This document shows, one piece after another, positions 8,988-17,252 of a DNA stretch of 64,000 nucleotides. The notes under the pieces are model-generated. The model worked only from the letters and a program-made list of their open reading frames with translations. It ran no database searches and was not told the DNA's origin. The stretch covers positions 62,001 through 126,000 of the forward strand of contig CAWIVH010000015.1 in the NCBI GenBank assembly GCA_963839475.1, given 5' to 3'. Each line of letters begins with the position of its first letter. Within the stretch, counting starts at the first letter, position 1. The position numbers and the translations under genes are program-made. The stretch comes from CAWIVH01 sp963839475. Lineage in GTDB: Bacteria > Acidobacteriota > UBA6911.

Positions 8988-9129
8988 TGTCTGGCTCCTA
9001 TTGATGCGCTGCAACCGAGTCTAATCGTATGCATGAGCACAGGATCCTATCCTGCCTATCCAGAAGATTATCCGGGGCGCAATGACAACAAACCTTGCGC
9101 AGCCGAGGCCGCCAAGGCCGGACATGGCG

Positions 9130-9159
9130 ATATTAATTGTACATTTAACTAATTGTCAA
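9130..9159 (-). promoter_or_regulatory. Candidate promoter with overlapping palindromic operator for the GH2 gene
   Basis: Read on the minus strand, TTGACA (9154-9159) is followed after 18 nt by TAATAT (9130-9135). Inside this lies a 16-bp imperfect palindrome at 9133-9148, TTAAwTGTACAwTTAA, matching its reverse complement at 14 of 16 positions. It is about 145 nt upstream of the GH2 start in an unusually AT-rich patch. The ROK protein at 14614-15852 is one possible binder, but that is a guess. Confidence 0.4.
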
Positions 9160-9317
9160 CAAGAAGCCGGCTAAATTGTCGACATTCTTTTCCATGAGTG
9201 GTTAATATACCTAAAGATGGGCTCATTATGTTACCTATTTTATTGTCGGTGGATTTGAGGCCGAGGAAGATCGCGGTGAACAATGCCCTTCATCAGCATC
9301 ATGCCATGCGGTTTCTT

Positions 9318-9370
9318 GGTCCACGTCTAGGTCCAGGACCAGACAGGTCGAGGTCCAGGTCGAGATCGGG
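9318..9370. repeat. Degenerate short tandem repeat of AGGTCC/AGGTCG units
   Basis: About 50 nt consist of varied 6-nt units of the type AGGTCC and AGGTCG in the gap between the GH2 and ceramidase genes. Read as protein it gives Arg-Ser runs typical of simple repeats. No gene is seen in 8988-9429. Confidence 0.55.
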
Positions 9371-9429
9371 GATGGAGAGGTGGATTAAGTTAGCGCTTAT
9401 GGGTCTGCACCCCCCGCTCCAGACCCGTA

Positions 9430-10777
9430 TTACTGGGTGGGTTTGTCTTTAAGTTTTCCGAGCATTTTATAGAGGGTGATGATCGAATGGTCTAACATGG
9501 CCTCACCGGCGCCGACCTCGACCCGCGTCGTCGCCGAGTTCGCTCCGTATCCCCCCTCCACTGCTGCCCGGATGGTTGGGAAATAGGCAACGTATCCGTT
9601 CGAATATCCGACAAAAAAGTTGGAGCGCGCGGGCGATCGCTGACGTAATCCGATCTGAAAATCCACGAATGGTTCGCCGGGCATCCCGGTTAGAGCAATC
9701 TCGTTGTTAATCAGAAAAGTCATAACCGGAGCTTCAATGGGCTCGGTCATGAGGGGGGCATATCGCTTGGCTGTCGCTTCACCCACCAGCTGCGACAGAC
9801 CTGCCAGCAGCTTGTCCCGATCCCAGCGCAGCTTGAACTTCAGCACATCCAGGCTCGCCTGGAGCCTCGGCTGGGCAGGCACTTCGGCATGGATGGATTT
9901 GGCCACGCGGACCACTTCCTGGCCGAGCTGAGTTCCTGTTTGAACCATGATCTGGTCGGCATTTTCCGTGAGCGGAGTTTTGTCGGCATAGGGATTGATG
10001 TCCCCGGGGGCTCCCTGCAGGAAGAAGCAGATGGGACGTCCGGCAAAAGCCGACTCGACCGTCCTTGCCATTGCCCCGGGGTAGTCCGCCGAATAACGCA
10101 GGTTATCCGGGCCGAACACGACGGGGTGGCATGCGTAGTTGACCAGGATGGCCATCGGGTTTCCGCTTCTATCATCGACGCGAATGAACCCCGACGGTCG
10201 GATCCACCGGGCTCGTCGGCATTTTTGTCACGTTGCCCCAGAGCATCTTCACTGTCCCGTCCTGATTGAGCAGCCGGCGGTTGTGCCCGATATAGGTCTG
10301 CCCAAAGCCGGTTCCGATGGCGGCGGGAACCATCCGTCCGGCCGCCTCCTCCAGTGCAGAGCCGATTTTTTCCAGTGCTGTTAGCTGCCATGCGGGCTGC
10401 TCCCCGGCGGCGTAAAAATCATCGATCCAGGGCGCCGAATGGGTATGGGAGGCGCAGAAAAACACCGTCTCGATCTGAACGGACTTTCGTACGCGCGCGC
10501 GAACTGCATCCATGGAGGCATTATCGAAGGTGCGTCCCAGGTCCAGGGTCACCAGGCCGATGTTTTTTTCGCCATCGCTCAATACCAGGATTCGCGCAAA
10601 AAGAGGATCCAGTGTGCCTGTGGCCGGCCCCTTTCGATTGCTGTATCCCCAGAGGTTGATTCCCGGTGCAGGAGTGATTTCCGCACGCGCCACTGCGGCC
10701 CTGAATTCAGCGCCTTGCGCCGTAACCACCAACAGGCAGGAAACTCCGATCGCCATACATAGAATCCGCCGGATCAT
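9430..10777 (-). pseudogene. Neutral ceramidase-like secreted amidase, single frameshift
   Basis: The gene codes for a secreted member of the neutral/alkaline ceramidase family, which hydrolyses the amide of N-acyl lipids. The first part (from 10777, with GGAGGGAG upstream) has a signal peptide and the motifs RAEITPAPG, SHTHSAPW and IGHNRR. The second part continues with NYACHPVVFGPDNL, QGAPGDINPY and GMPGEPFVDF. The frame breaks inside four C residues at 10189-10192; removing one base restores PTVGFIRVDDRSGNP, which lines up with the paralogue at 10832-12838. No other lesion is visible, so this is either a very recent pseudogene or a sequence error. The protein lacks the C-terminal Ig-like domain of animal enzymes, as is common for bacterial homologues. 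Confidence 0.8.
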
Positions 10778-10831
10778 AAACACTCCCTCCAAATCTCCGA
10801 TCTTGAGTTCAGGCACTCGCTTGCAGTTCTT

Positions 10832-12838
10832 TCATCTTTCCGGGACAGCCCGCAGCCTGCCAAGCTTGCTGTATACCTGGATGACAGCCTGCCGGATCAC
10901 GTTCTCGCCTGTACCGACTGCGACATCGGTATTGTAGCCGGCGCCGTAGCCGCCTTCCGTGGATGCCTTGATGGTCGGCAGATAACCGGCCCACACGCCG
11001 CCGGCCGAGTAGCAGTAGCCAATGAAAAATGTGTTTGCCAATGGGGATTGGTCGTACAGGCTTTTCTGCAACTCGATGAACGCCTCGCCCGGCACGGCTA
11101 CGAGTGCGATGTTCTTGTTCAAAACGACGGTGCTGATGCCGAATGGAATGTTCTTGGAGGGCGTCCAGCGGTTGGGCACGTCGAAGCGGTCCTGGCCGAC
11201 CTCGATCGATCCCTCCGACGGTGCGGGCGGGCGCATCCGCTTCAGCGCCTGGAGGACGGCCGCCGCGATGGTGTGACCCGACTCCTGGGCAGCGGCAAAA
11301 CCGCCCTCTTTAACAGGCTGCTTATCCAGGTAGGGATTAATATCGCCGGAAGCCCCCTGCAGAAAGAATGCCAGAGCCCCATTGCCCAATTCCTGTTCGA
11401 TCTCCCGGCGCATGTAACCGGGCCAGTCTGCCGAAATCTCAAGGTTGTCGGGGCCCAGGTTCACGCCGTGACAGGCATAATTCACGCCGACAGCCCGTAT
11501 CTTCCCATCCATATCGGTTACGCGCAGCAGCCGCAGCGTCGGGTCGAGCGGCTGTGTCGGAATCCGCTCAGGATTGCGCCAGAACATCGTTACGGAGCCG
11601 TCGGATTCCACTTTCCTGCGGTTGTGCCCGATGTAGGCCGCGCCGGACCCGGCGTCGATGTGAGCGGGGAAAGCTCCTTCCTTGGCCTTCGCAATCGCAT
11701 CCACGATCTTGTTCTCTGCGTCGCGGAACCATGGATTCTCCGGCGTGGGCCAATCCTGTTTTTCCCAGGTGATCGGCCCCGAGTGGGTATGGCTGCTGGC
11801 CAGGAGAACATTGCGCACCCCGAGTTCCTCCCTCGCGCGTTTCAAAACCCGTTCGGAGGGGAAGGAGCGCAGATCCAGCGCGACGAGGGCGAGATTTTCG
11901 GTTCCGCTTTCCAAGTAGAGCACCGTGGCCGTCAAGGGGTCGTGCACCCCGGTGGATACGCTTTTGCGGGCGCCGTACCCGCCCAGGATATATCCAACGG
12001 GCGGGGTGATTTCGGTCCGGCTGAGGCCAGCGCGGGGCTTGGGTACTACTGCCGGCGTGACTCCGATATAAAGATCGGCCGCCCTCAAGCTTTCCGCATA
12101 CCGGATCCCTTTCGCCGCACCGTCACGACGCGCCTTCGACTTCATGTCCTCGGCGATTTTGGCGCGGTCGGACCCTTTCTGGCTCACATGTTTGGCAAGG
12201 GCGTCGATCTTGGTCTCGATGGTCTCCTGGATGTCCACCCAGACATTCGGCTCGAGAGTGTCGTAGTAATAAATCTGTTCGACCTGATGGGGACTGAGCC
12301 GTTCCTTTTTGATATGGTCCGCAAAATAAAGAGGGAACGGCGCTGCGGTCACAGCATCCATCGAGGCGAAGGCGATGGCCCGGTGGTCCATATGTTCGTC
12401 CTCATTCCGCGGGTCGAATGCCATCAGGATGTCGGGTTTGTACTTGCGTATCATGCGGACTACGTCGCCGCGAAGCTTGTCGCGAGGCACCATGTCCAGC
12501 CAGCCGTCATCGTAGCCGAGCCATTCGAGAACGTCGATCTTCAACACCTTGACCGCTTCCTCCTCCTCCCGCTTGCGAAGGGCGGCGTGAGTCTCGGTAT
12601 TGGCGTTGACATCATAAACGCCTTTGTCGTCACGGGTGGCAACGACGTAGATGATCTTGTTGCCGTGCTTCTTGAGCAGCGCGACTGTCCCGGCGCAGCG
12701 CGATTCGGCGTCATCCGGGTGACCCTGCACTACCATGACGGTCTTGCCCTTTACGGAATCGATCCCTTCGGCCCCGAACGCCGCTTGAAGAAAAAGGATC
12801 GAAACCAGCGCCGCGAGAGAGATACCCATCTTCACCAT
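10832..12838 (-). CDS. PIG-L deacetylase fused to neutral ceramidase-like domain
   Basis: This 668-residue secreted protein joins two amide-cleaving domains. After a signal peptide ending near FGA, residues ~30-250 are a PIG-L/LmbE-type zinc deacetylase with the metal motifs HPDDAE and DEHMDHRA; relatives remove acetyl groups from N-acetylglucosamine-containing molecules. Residues ~268-665 are ceramidase-like: SRTEITPPVG, SSHTHSGPI, IGHNRR, NYACHGVNLGPDNL, QGASGDINPY and AVPGEAFIEL. All metal and active-site motifs look intact in both halves. AGGAGG lies 3 nt before the ATG. The gene directly precedes the ceramidase paralogue and follows the GWxTD gene, so one transcript is likely. A two-domain N-deacetylase/N-deacylase could act on N-acyl amino-sugar lipids or glycans, which is inference. 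Confidence 0.85.
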   Translation of the reverse strand: MVKMGISLAALVSILFLQAAFGAEGIDSVKGKTVMVVQGHPDDAESRCAGTVALLKKHGNKIIYVVATRDDKGVYDVNANTETHAALRKREEEEAVKVLKIDVLEWLGYDDGWLDMVPRDKLRGDVVRMIRKYKPDILMAFDPRNEDEHMDHRAIAFASMDAVTAAPFPLYFADHIKKERLSPHQVEQIYYYDTLEPNVWVDIQETIETKIDALAKHVSQKGSDRAKIAEDMKSKARRDGAAKGIRYAESLRAADLYIGVTPAVVPKPRAGLSRTEITPPVGYILGGYGARKSVSTGVHDPLTATVLYLESGTENLALVALDLRSFPSERVLKRAREELGVRNVLLASSHTHSGPITWEKQDWPTPENPWFRDAENKIVDAIAKAKEGAFPAHIDAGSGAAYIGHNRRKVESDGSVTMFWRNPERIPTQPLDPTLRLLRVTDMDGKIRAVGVNYACHGVNLGPDNLEISADWPGYMRREIEQELGNGALAFFLQGASGDINPYLDKQPVKEGGFAAAQESGHTIAAAVLQALKRMRPPAPSEGSIEVGQDRFDVPNRWTPSKNIPFGISTVVLNKNIALVAVPGEAFIELQKSLYDQSPLANTFFIGYCYSAGGVWAGYLPTIKASTEGGYGAGYNTDVAVGTGENVIRQAVIQVYSKLGRLRAVPER

Positions 12839-12914
12839 GCACCTCCTGAAATGACGCGCTTCCCGGCACGAATGTAGATATGGATCAAGCTGGGATCGTG
12901 CGCACCGACTCTAT

Positions 12915-14606
12915 TCATTTACTGGTCGTCAATCCCGGCGTGGTCACATCAAACGAGGCGGTCGTTGAAGCCTTTCCGCCGCTCAGCCGATCGCGAATTT
13001 CAATTCTGATCTGATATTTTCCGGCCGCCCATCCCTGCAAAGGAACCCGGCCCAGGAGCACTACGCGCTGGGGCGAATGGTAATGAATCAACTTGCCCTG
13101 GTCATCCTCCTGGCTGAAAACGATGCTCCCGTTACCGGTGGAGCGGACCGAATAACTCACGGCCAGGGAAGGCGTTGCGGAGGACGGATCCAACTGCGCA
13201 TTGTAGACCTGCAGGTAAAAGAAGAACCGGTCGCGCACCGTAAAACTGTCGCCGACTTCCGGAATGATTTTCAAATCGCCGACTTCGAATAGGCCCGGCG
13301 CCGCAGCGTTCCTCTGCAGTTCCTCCACTTTCTTGGAGAGAATGACAGGACTCAGAGCAAGATTCTCCGAGGCAAAACGCGGAATCTGCAGGCGAGTTTG
13401 CAGGCTCCCGGTCTTTCCGCCGTCGACATCCTTCACCGCCAGGTCCAACCGGTACAATCCCGGCTTCAGCACCACCTGCTTTTGATAGACCGAGTTTTGG
13501 AATGACTTGTAGGCAACCGTTTCAGGGGTGTAATCCGCCGTGAGAACCTCTTCAAATTCTGCGGCGATCACCCCCTGCAGGCTTCGTACGGAGCCATATA
13601 CGTTGACCGTGGCCCGCTGTATCCCCAGCGACTCCCGATAGGTCAGTTGATTGTTGTCGATCTTGATTGTGATGGGGACGAGCACCGATTCGCCGCCGAG
13701 AAAAAGCCAGTCGGCCCTGACCCGAAAAGGCACCATGTTGTATTGCACGCTCGCCGTAACGACTTCCTTGAGGTCCTTAAAACGGATCTCGGGCGGCCGC
13801 TGAAGCGTAAAGTACTGCTGCATCCGCTCGAAAACACTGTCGCGGAATCCCGTTGATTTAAATGCCGAGGACTGGGGATTCGCTGCATAAAGATTGCGGA
13901 TTCGATCTGATTTGGGAGCCAAACCGAGCGATTCTTCCAGCGTCAGCCCGGCATTGGGCACGTTGAGGAGCGCGTCTTTTTCATGGGGGCTCATCGCGAG
14001 GCGATATTCGCCTGCCAGCGAATCGTCAACGAATTCCAGCTCCACATTGTCGCCGAGACCCTCCAAATGGCGATAAATCCATCTTTCGAACGGATAGGTT
14101 GTCGTGAGACCGCCGCCCTCGTTATACGAGCGCTCGTACTGCCCGCCTCCGTAGCGTGTGACTTCGGTCGGGGGGCCATACATGATGTAGATTCTGCCGC
14201 GATCCGTCTTCCATCCGGCCTCCCCGCTATGGAACCAGTCGTTGGCATATTGAATGCGCCGGTAGTGCTCAGCCTTGTATTCGTTTTCCGAACGCGTCGG
14301 ATCCGGAGACCGTCGCAGCCAGAACTGCTCGATGAATTGCTCCTTCTCTTCGACGGTCGTGAGACGGGAAAATATGGCTTTTTCCTCGGGGCTGATGATG
14401 TAAGCGACGTCCTCCTTGAGCCAATTTCTGAAATACTCGTTTGGATCGCTTTTTGCCCGCCGCCCTTTATCCCCCTGGGGGGGTGCCGCCATCAAAGTGA
14501 AGCACAGTATGGATAATCCCAAGATCGACGGCAGAGCGAGCCGTTTTGCACTCTTTTCGGCGAAGGCGCCGATTGACCCGAGCCGGGAATTATATTTGAG
14601 TTTCAT
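12915..14606 (-). CDS. GWxTD domain protein
   Basis: The protein carries the family signature as GWKTDRGRIYIMYGPP, preceded by the WLRRSPDPTRSENEYK region typical of GWxTD proteins. These occur in Acidobacteriota, Bacteroidota and relatives, and their function is unknown. An N-terminal hydrophobic segment (ILGLSILCFTLMAAPP) suggests export or membrane anchoring. The C-terminal half (about 300-563) looks like beta-rich repeat domains, in line with a surface or periplasmic role. The start at 14606 lies 8 nt after the ROK stop codon, so the two genes are probably co-transcribed. The start has only a weak ribosome-binding site, and an internal Met could serve. Confidence 0.8.
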   Translation of the reverse strand: MKLKYNSRLGSIGAFAEKSAKRLALPSILGLSILCFTLMAAPPQGDKGRRAKSDPNEYFRNWLKEDVAYIISPEEKAIFSRLTTVEEKEQFIEQFWLRRSPDPTRSENEYKAEHYRRIQYANDWFHSGEAGWKTDRGRIYIMYGPPTEVTRYGGGQYERSYNEGGGLTTTYPFERWIYRHLEGLGDNVELEFVDDSLAGEYRLAMSPHEKDALLNVPNAGLTLEESLGLAPKSDRIRNLYAANPQSSAFKSTGFRDSVFERMQQYFTLQRPPEIRFKDLKEVVTASVQYNMVPFRVRADWLFLGGESVLVPITIKIDNNQLTYRESLGIQRATVNVYGSVRSLQGVIAAEFEEVLTADYTPETVAYKSFQNSVYQKQVVLKPGLYRLDLAVKDVDGGKTGSLQTRLQIPRFASENLALSPVILSKKVEELQRNAAAPGLFEVGDLKIIPEVGDSFTVRDRFFFYLQVYNAQLDPSSATPSLAVSYSVRSTGNGSIVFSQEDDQGKLIHYHSPQRVVLLGRVPLQGWAAGKYQIRIEIRDRLSGGKASTTASFDVTTPGLTTSK

Positions 14607-14613
14607 TTTCCGC

Positions 14614-15852
14614 TTACATTCTCGTCAGCGCTTTTGCACGCCCCTGAAATTCTGGGATAAAAACCTTGTCCCAGAATTCGCCCAGGGCCTGCTTGGTTAC
14701 CATCAGTGCGGCGCCTCTGGCTGCCGCGAGATGGTCGAGTGAAGATCTTACGATTGTGGTTTTGCTGTAAGCCACCTCGAAGGCAGATGCGCTGGCTTCA
14801 CGGATAATGGTATCCATCAGGAGTTCCCTGGCCGCAACAACTGTCCCTCCGGCAAACACGATCAGCGGAGGATTGAGCAGATTGATGAGGTTGGCAACGG
14901 CAGTCCCGATGTAAGACCCGCATTGGCTGATGATCCTCCGTGCGAGACGGTCGCCGCCCCTGGCAGCTTCACTGATGGATTCCACGGTAATTCCCGATGC
15001 GTCGCTGGAAGCTATCTCTTGAAGGCTTGTGGTCACATTGTCGTTCAGCGCCGCCATAGCCGCATCCATCATCGATTTTCCCGATGCCAACGACTCCAAG
15101 CAACCCCGGTTCCCGCAGGAACATCGCGGGCCTCCCGGCAGGATGATGGTATGACCCAGCTCTCCGGCAATCCCCACGGCTCCCCGGAACAGCTGCCCGT
15201 CAATGAAGAGGCCTGATCCGATGCCCTGGCCCACATTGATCAAAACAAAGGTATCGGTTCCTTGGGCGACGCCGTACGTCCTCTCGGCGAGTGCCATGCA
15301 GTGAACGCTGTCATCCACCTGGGCCGGCACTCTGAAATGATCAGAAAAGAGCTTCTTCAAGGGAACCCCTTTCCAGTGCATCGCGAGGTGCCAATATAGG
15401 CAGATACCGCTTCGCGGATCGATGCCTCCGGAATGGCTTACACCAACGGCGAGAAGCTTTTCGCGAGGCACACCGCTCTCCGCCAGGATTGCATCCGTCG
15501 CGTCCATGATCGCCTTGAGCGCTTTATCGAGATCACCCCTGGCGTTCGACGGTTTTTCAACCGAATTCAGAATGTTGCCCTGCATATCCGTAAGAACCAC
15601 CCGGAGATGCACCATGCCGATATCCACTCCAAGCAAACAACCCAAGTCCCGTGATGGCCTCAATAGAATCGGGCGACGTCCTCGGGATGTTTCAATCGGT
15701 TCTTCCTGCGTAAGAATCCCCGCATTCACCAGGCGCTGTATCATTTTGCCGATTTTTGCGGGACTCTTTCCTGTCGCGCGCGCCAGTTCAATGCGCGATG
15801 TTCCGTTGGGATTCGAGATTAGCGAAAGCAAATCTACCTGTCTGGTATACAC
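14614..15852 (-). CDS. ROK family transcriptional regulator
   Basis: A winged helix-turn-helix (about residues 8-60, SRIELARATGKSPAKIGKMI) precedes a ROK sugar-kinase-like domain with a phosphate-binding GVDIGMVHLRVVL and GVSHSGGID. The zinc motif GHTIILPGGPRCSCGNRGCLE is complete (three Cys and one His). The DNA-binding domain makes it a NagC/XylR-like regulator rather than a kinase. It is the first gene of a five-gene minus-strand block of amino-sugar or N-acyl enzymes, so it may respond to an amino sugar or its derivative. Confidence 0.87.
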   Translation of the reverse strand: MYTRQVDLLSLISNPNGTSRIELARATGKSPAKIGKMIQRLVNAGILTQEEPIETSRGRRPILLRPSRDLGCLLGVDIGMVHLRVVLTDMQGNILNSVEKPSNARGDLDKALKAIMDATDAILAESGVPREKLLAVGVSHSGGIDPRSGICLYWHLAMHWKGVPLKKLFSDHFRVPAQVDDSVHCMALAERTYGVAQGTDTFVLINVGQGIGSGLFIDGQLFRGAVGIAGELGHTIILPGGPRCSCGNRGCLESLASGKSMMDAAMAALNDNVTTSLQEIASSDASGITVESISEAARGGDRLARRIISQCGSYIGTAVANLINLLNPPLIVFAGGTVVAARELLMDTIIREASASAFEVAYSKTTIVRSSLDHLAAARGAALMVTKQALGEFWDKVFIPEFQGRAKALTRM

Positions 15853-16233
15853 TCAAGGACTCCCCGCGATCGTATTAGAAATGCTGGACAATCAACCGGC
15901 CAAAGGGATGCGACTTCTTGTGTTTATGGAAGCATCGGGAAGGACAAAACCACACCTCCCCATGCGCCGGTAACGTCAGATCCGATAGTTTTCTGCTCCC
16001 ACTCGCAACGTTCAGAGGACCTCTCCCCCACGGCCATGCTGAATCAGGGGGATGCAGGATTTCAGCTCTTTCTGCGTCTTCAGGTCTGTTAAATCGATCA
16101 TCCGGCGGGACTCCGCAGTCATCCGATTTAAATTACAATTCAAGCAAACATATCATAAAGGTGGTGATTTTTGGCAAACTAAAGCAATAACTAAAATAAT
16201 TCATGGAGCATCAATGTGGTTCGGCCATGAGTT
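15853..16233. other. Intergenic region upstream of the ROK gene
   Basis: About 380 nt with no convincing gene. The right part (16110-16230) is AT-rich compared with the rest of the window and could hold the promoter of the minus-strand block, but no clear -35/-10 pair or operator was identified. Confidence 0.4.
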
Positions 16234-16434
16234 TCACAGGTTTTTTTCAGATAGTTTGATGTTAATAGACAAACCGACCTCTTGAATTCGTTCGATTTCA
16301 GCTCCAGTGAAGCCCCAAAGGATCATAGAGAATATGGTTATGGCAGCTAAGATTGCCCCTCCAAAGGGTGCAGAGGTCCAGTGGATCGAATATAGATTCT
16401 GAAACAAGGGGATCGCACGTTCCGGAACTGTCAA
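16234..16434 (-). pseudogene. Possible C-terminal remnant of a membrane transporter
   Basis: The reading frame encodes one clear membrane helix (GGAILAAITIFSMILWGF) followed by a polar tail (EIERIQEVGLSINIKLSEKN). This pattern resembles the last helix and tail of sugar-cation symporters of the GPH type, though it is too short to be sure. Its AT-rich composition differs from neighbours. It could equally be noncoding. Confidence 0.2.
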
Positions 16435-16454
16435 GTTACATTTTGAAGAGACTG

Positions 16455-16907
16455 ATGGCTGTCTTTATGGCGGCAACTGTGGTAGGGTCCCTCGCGCAGA
16501 AAACATCCTCAACCGAACCCAAGGAGCTTGCCGATGGCTCCGGCGCCAAATATAAGCGTTTCGACAACATGCACCAAACGCGTTTCATCGAAATCTTTCT
16601 CGCCGGTCGCGAGGCGAAGACGGGGAAACTGATCGCGGCCTGCCACAATACCATGTTCACATCCAAGGGCGTTCCCACGTCAAAAGAAACGCCCCACAGG
16701 CGCAGGCAACTTCAAGAGGCTCCATCCGGGCTGGAGGTTCAGGGTCAAGACGCTCGACAAGGACCTGATCGAGAAGCCGGAGAGAATGAGATGGGGTTGA
16801 GGAATGCCCGACTGGCAGGTTGTGCTGCCTGGCAGGCTCAACCAAGAGTTGCACCTGACGAGGGCGTATACGCGGTCCTGTCAGCTACGACCGTTGTCTT
16901 TGGATGA
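16455..16907 (+). pseudogene. Fragment of a hypothetical secreted protein
   Basis: The first ~75 residues look like a genuine protein: a signal-like start (MAVFMAATVVGSLAQ) and the stretch FDNMHQTRFIEIFLAGREA with AACHNTMFT, reminiscent of small secreted proteins of unknown function. From about 16680 onward this frame becomes Arg/Gln-rich and unconvincing, while another frame near 16705-16800 encodes a plausible ~30-residue stretch (KRLHPGWRFRVKTLDKD). The gene therefore seems cut and joined to foreign sequence, close to the recombinase fragment at 16934. Confidence 0.4.
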
Positions 16908-16933
16908 AGCCTTTGCCGGCCGCTCGAATGACG

Positions 16934-17155
16934 TCAGCTCTTGGCTTCGCCTGGAACGTGGTACTCGCGCGGTTTCTTCCAGCGCCAGCACTCCCGCAGT
17001 GTCTCCAGCAGCTTCGGGCTTGGCGGAACATCCCTGTCTTCGCCGCCCTTCCCGTGCCTGAAGTGAATCCCCATGAGCTCGCTGTCGATGTCACTGACCT
17101 TTAGGCACGCCAGTTCTGCACGGCGCATGCCTGTTGAGTAAAGTGTCATCAGCAA
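16934..17155 (-). pseudogene. Tyrosine recombinase fragment
   Basis: The 73 residues match the middle of XerC/integron-like tyrosine recombinases: LMTLYSTGMRRAELACLKVS with the first catalytic Arg in GMRRAEL, then a GKGGEDRDVP strand and LLETLRECW. The frame ends before the H-x-x-R box and the catalytic Tyr, and the N-terminal core-binding domain is missing. It is a nonfunctional relic and marks an old mobile-element site next to the cut gene at 16455. Confidence 0.7.
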
Positions 17156-17252
17156 GTGCTGTTTAGCAGAGTTGTGACGATGCCCGGTATAGCAAGGGCA
17201 TCAATGCGGCCCGCAGTCGGTACAAGGCCCTCCATCCGGTACGGACGGCGGC

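Noticed and set aside
9319..9370. Possible CRISPR-like array in the AGGTCC-rich stretch
   Set aside because: The units are only 6 nt, run together without spacers, and have no Cas genes nearby.
11048..12877. A very long open frame (609 codons) on the plus strand
   Set aside because: It lies wholly opposite the PIG-L/ceramidase gene, whose motifs are clear. GC-rich third positions produce such shadow frames; its translation shows no family features.
13983..14516. A 177-codon plus-strand frame opposite the GWxTD gene
   Set aside because: It overlaps the GWxTD motif region on the other strand and shows no domain.
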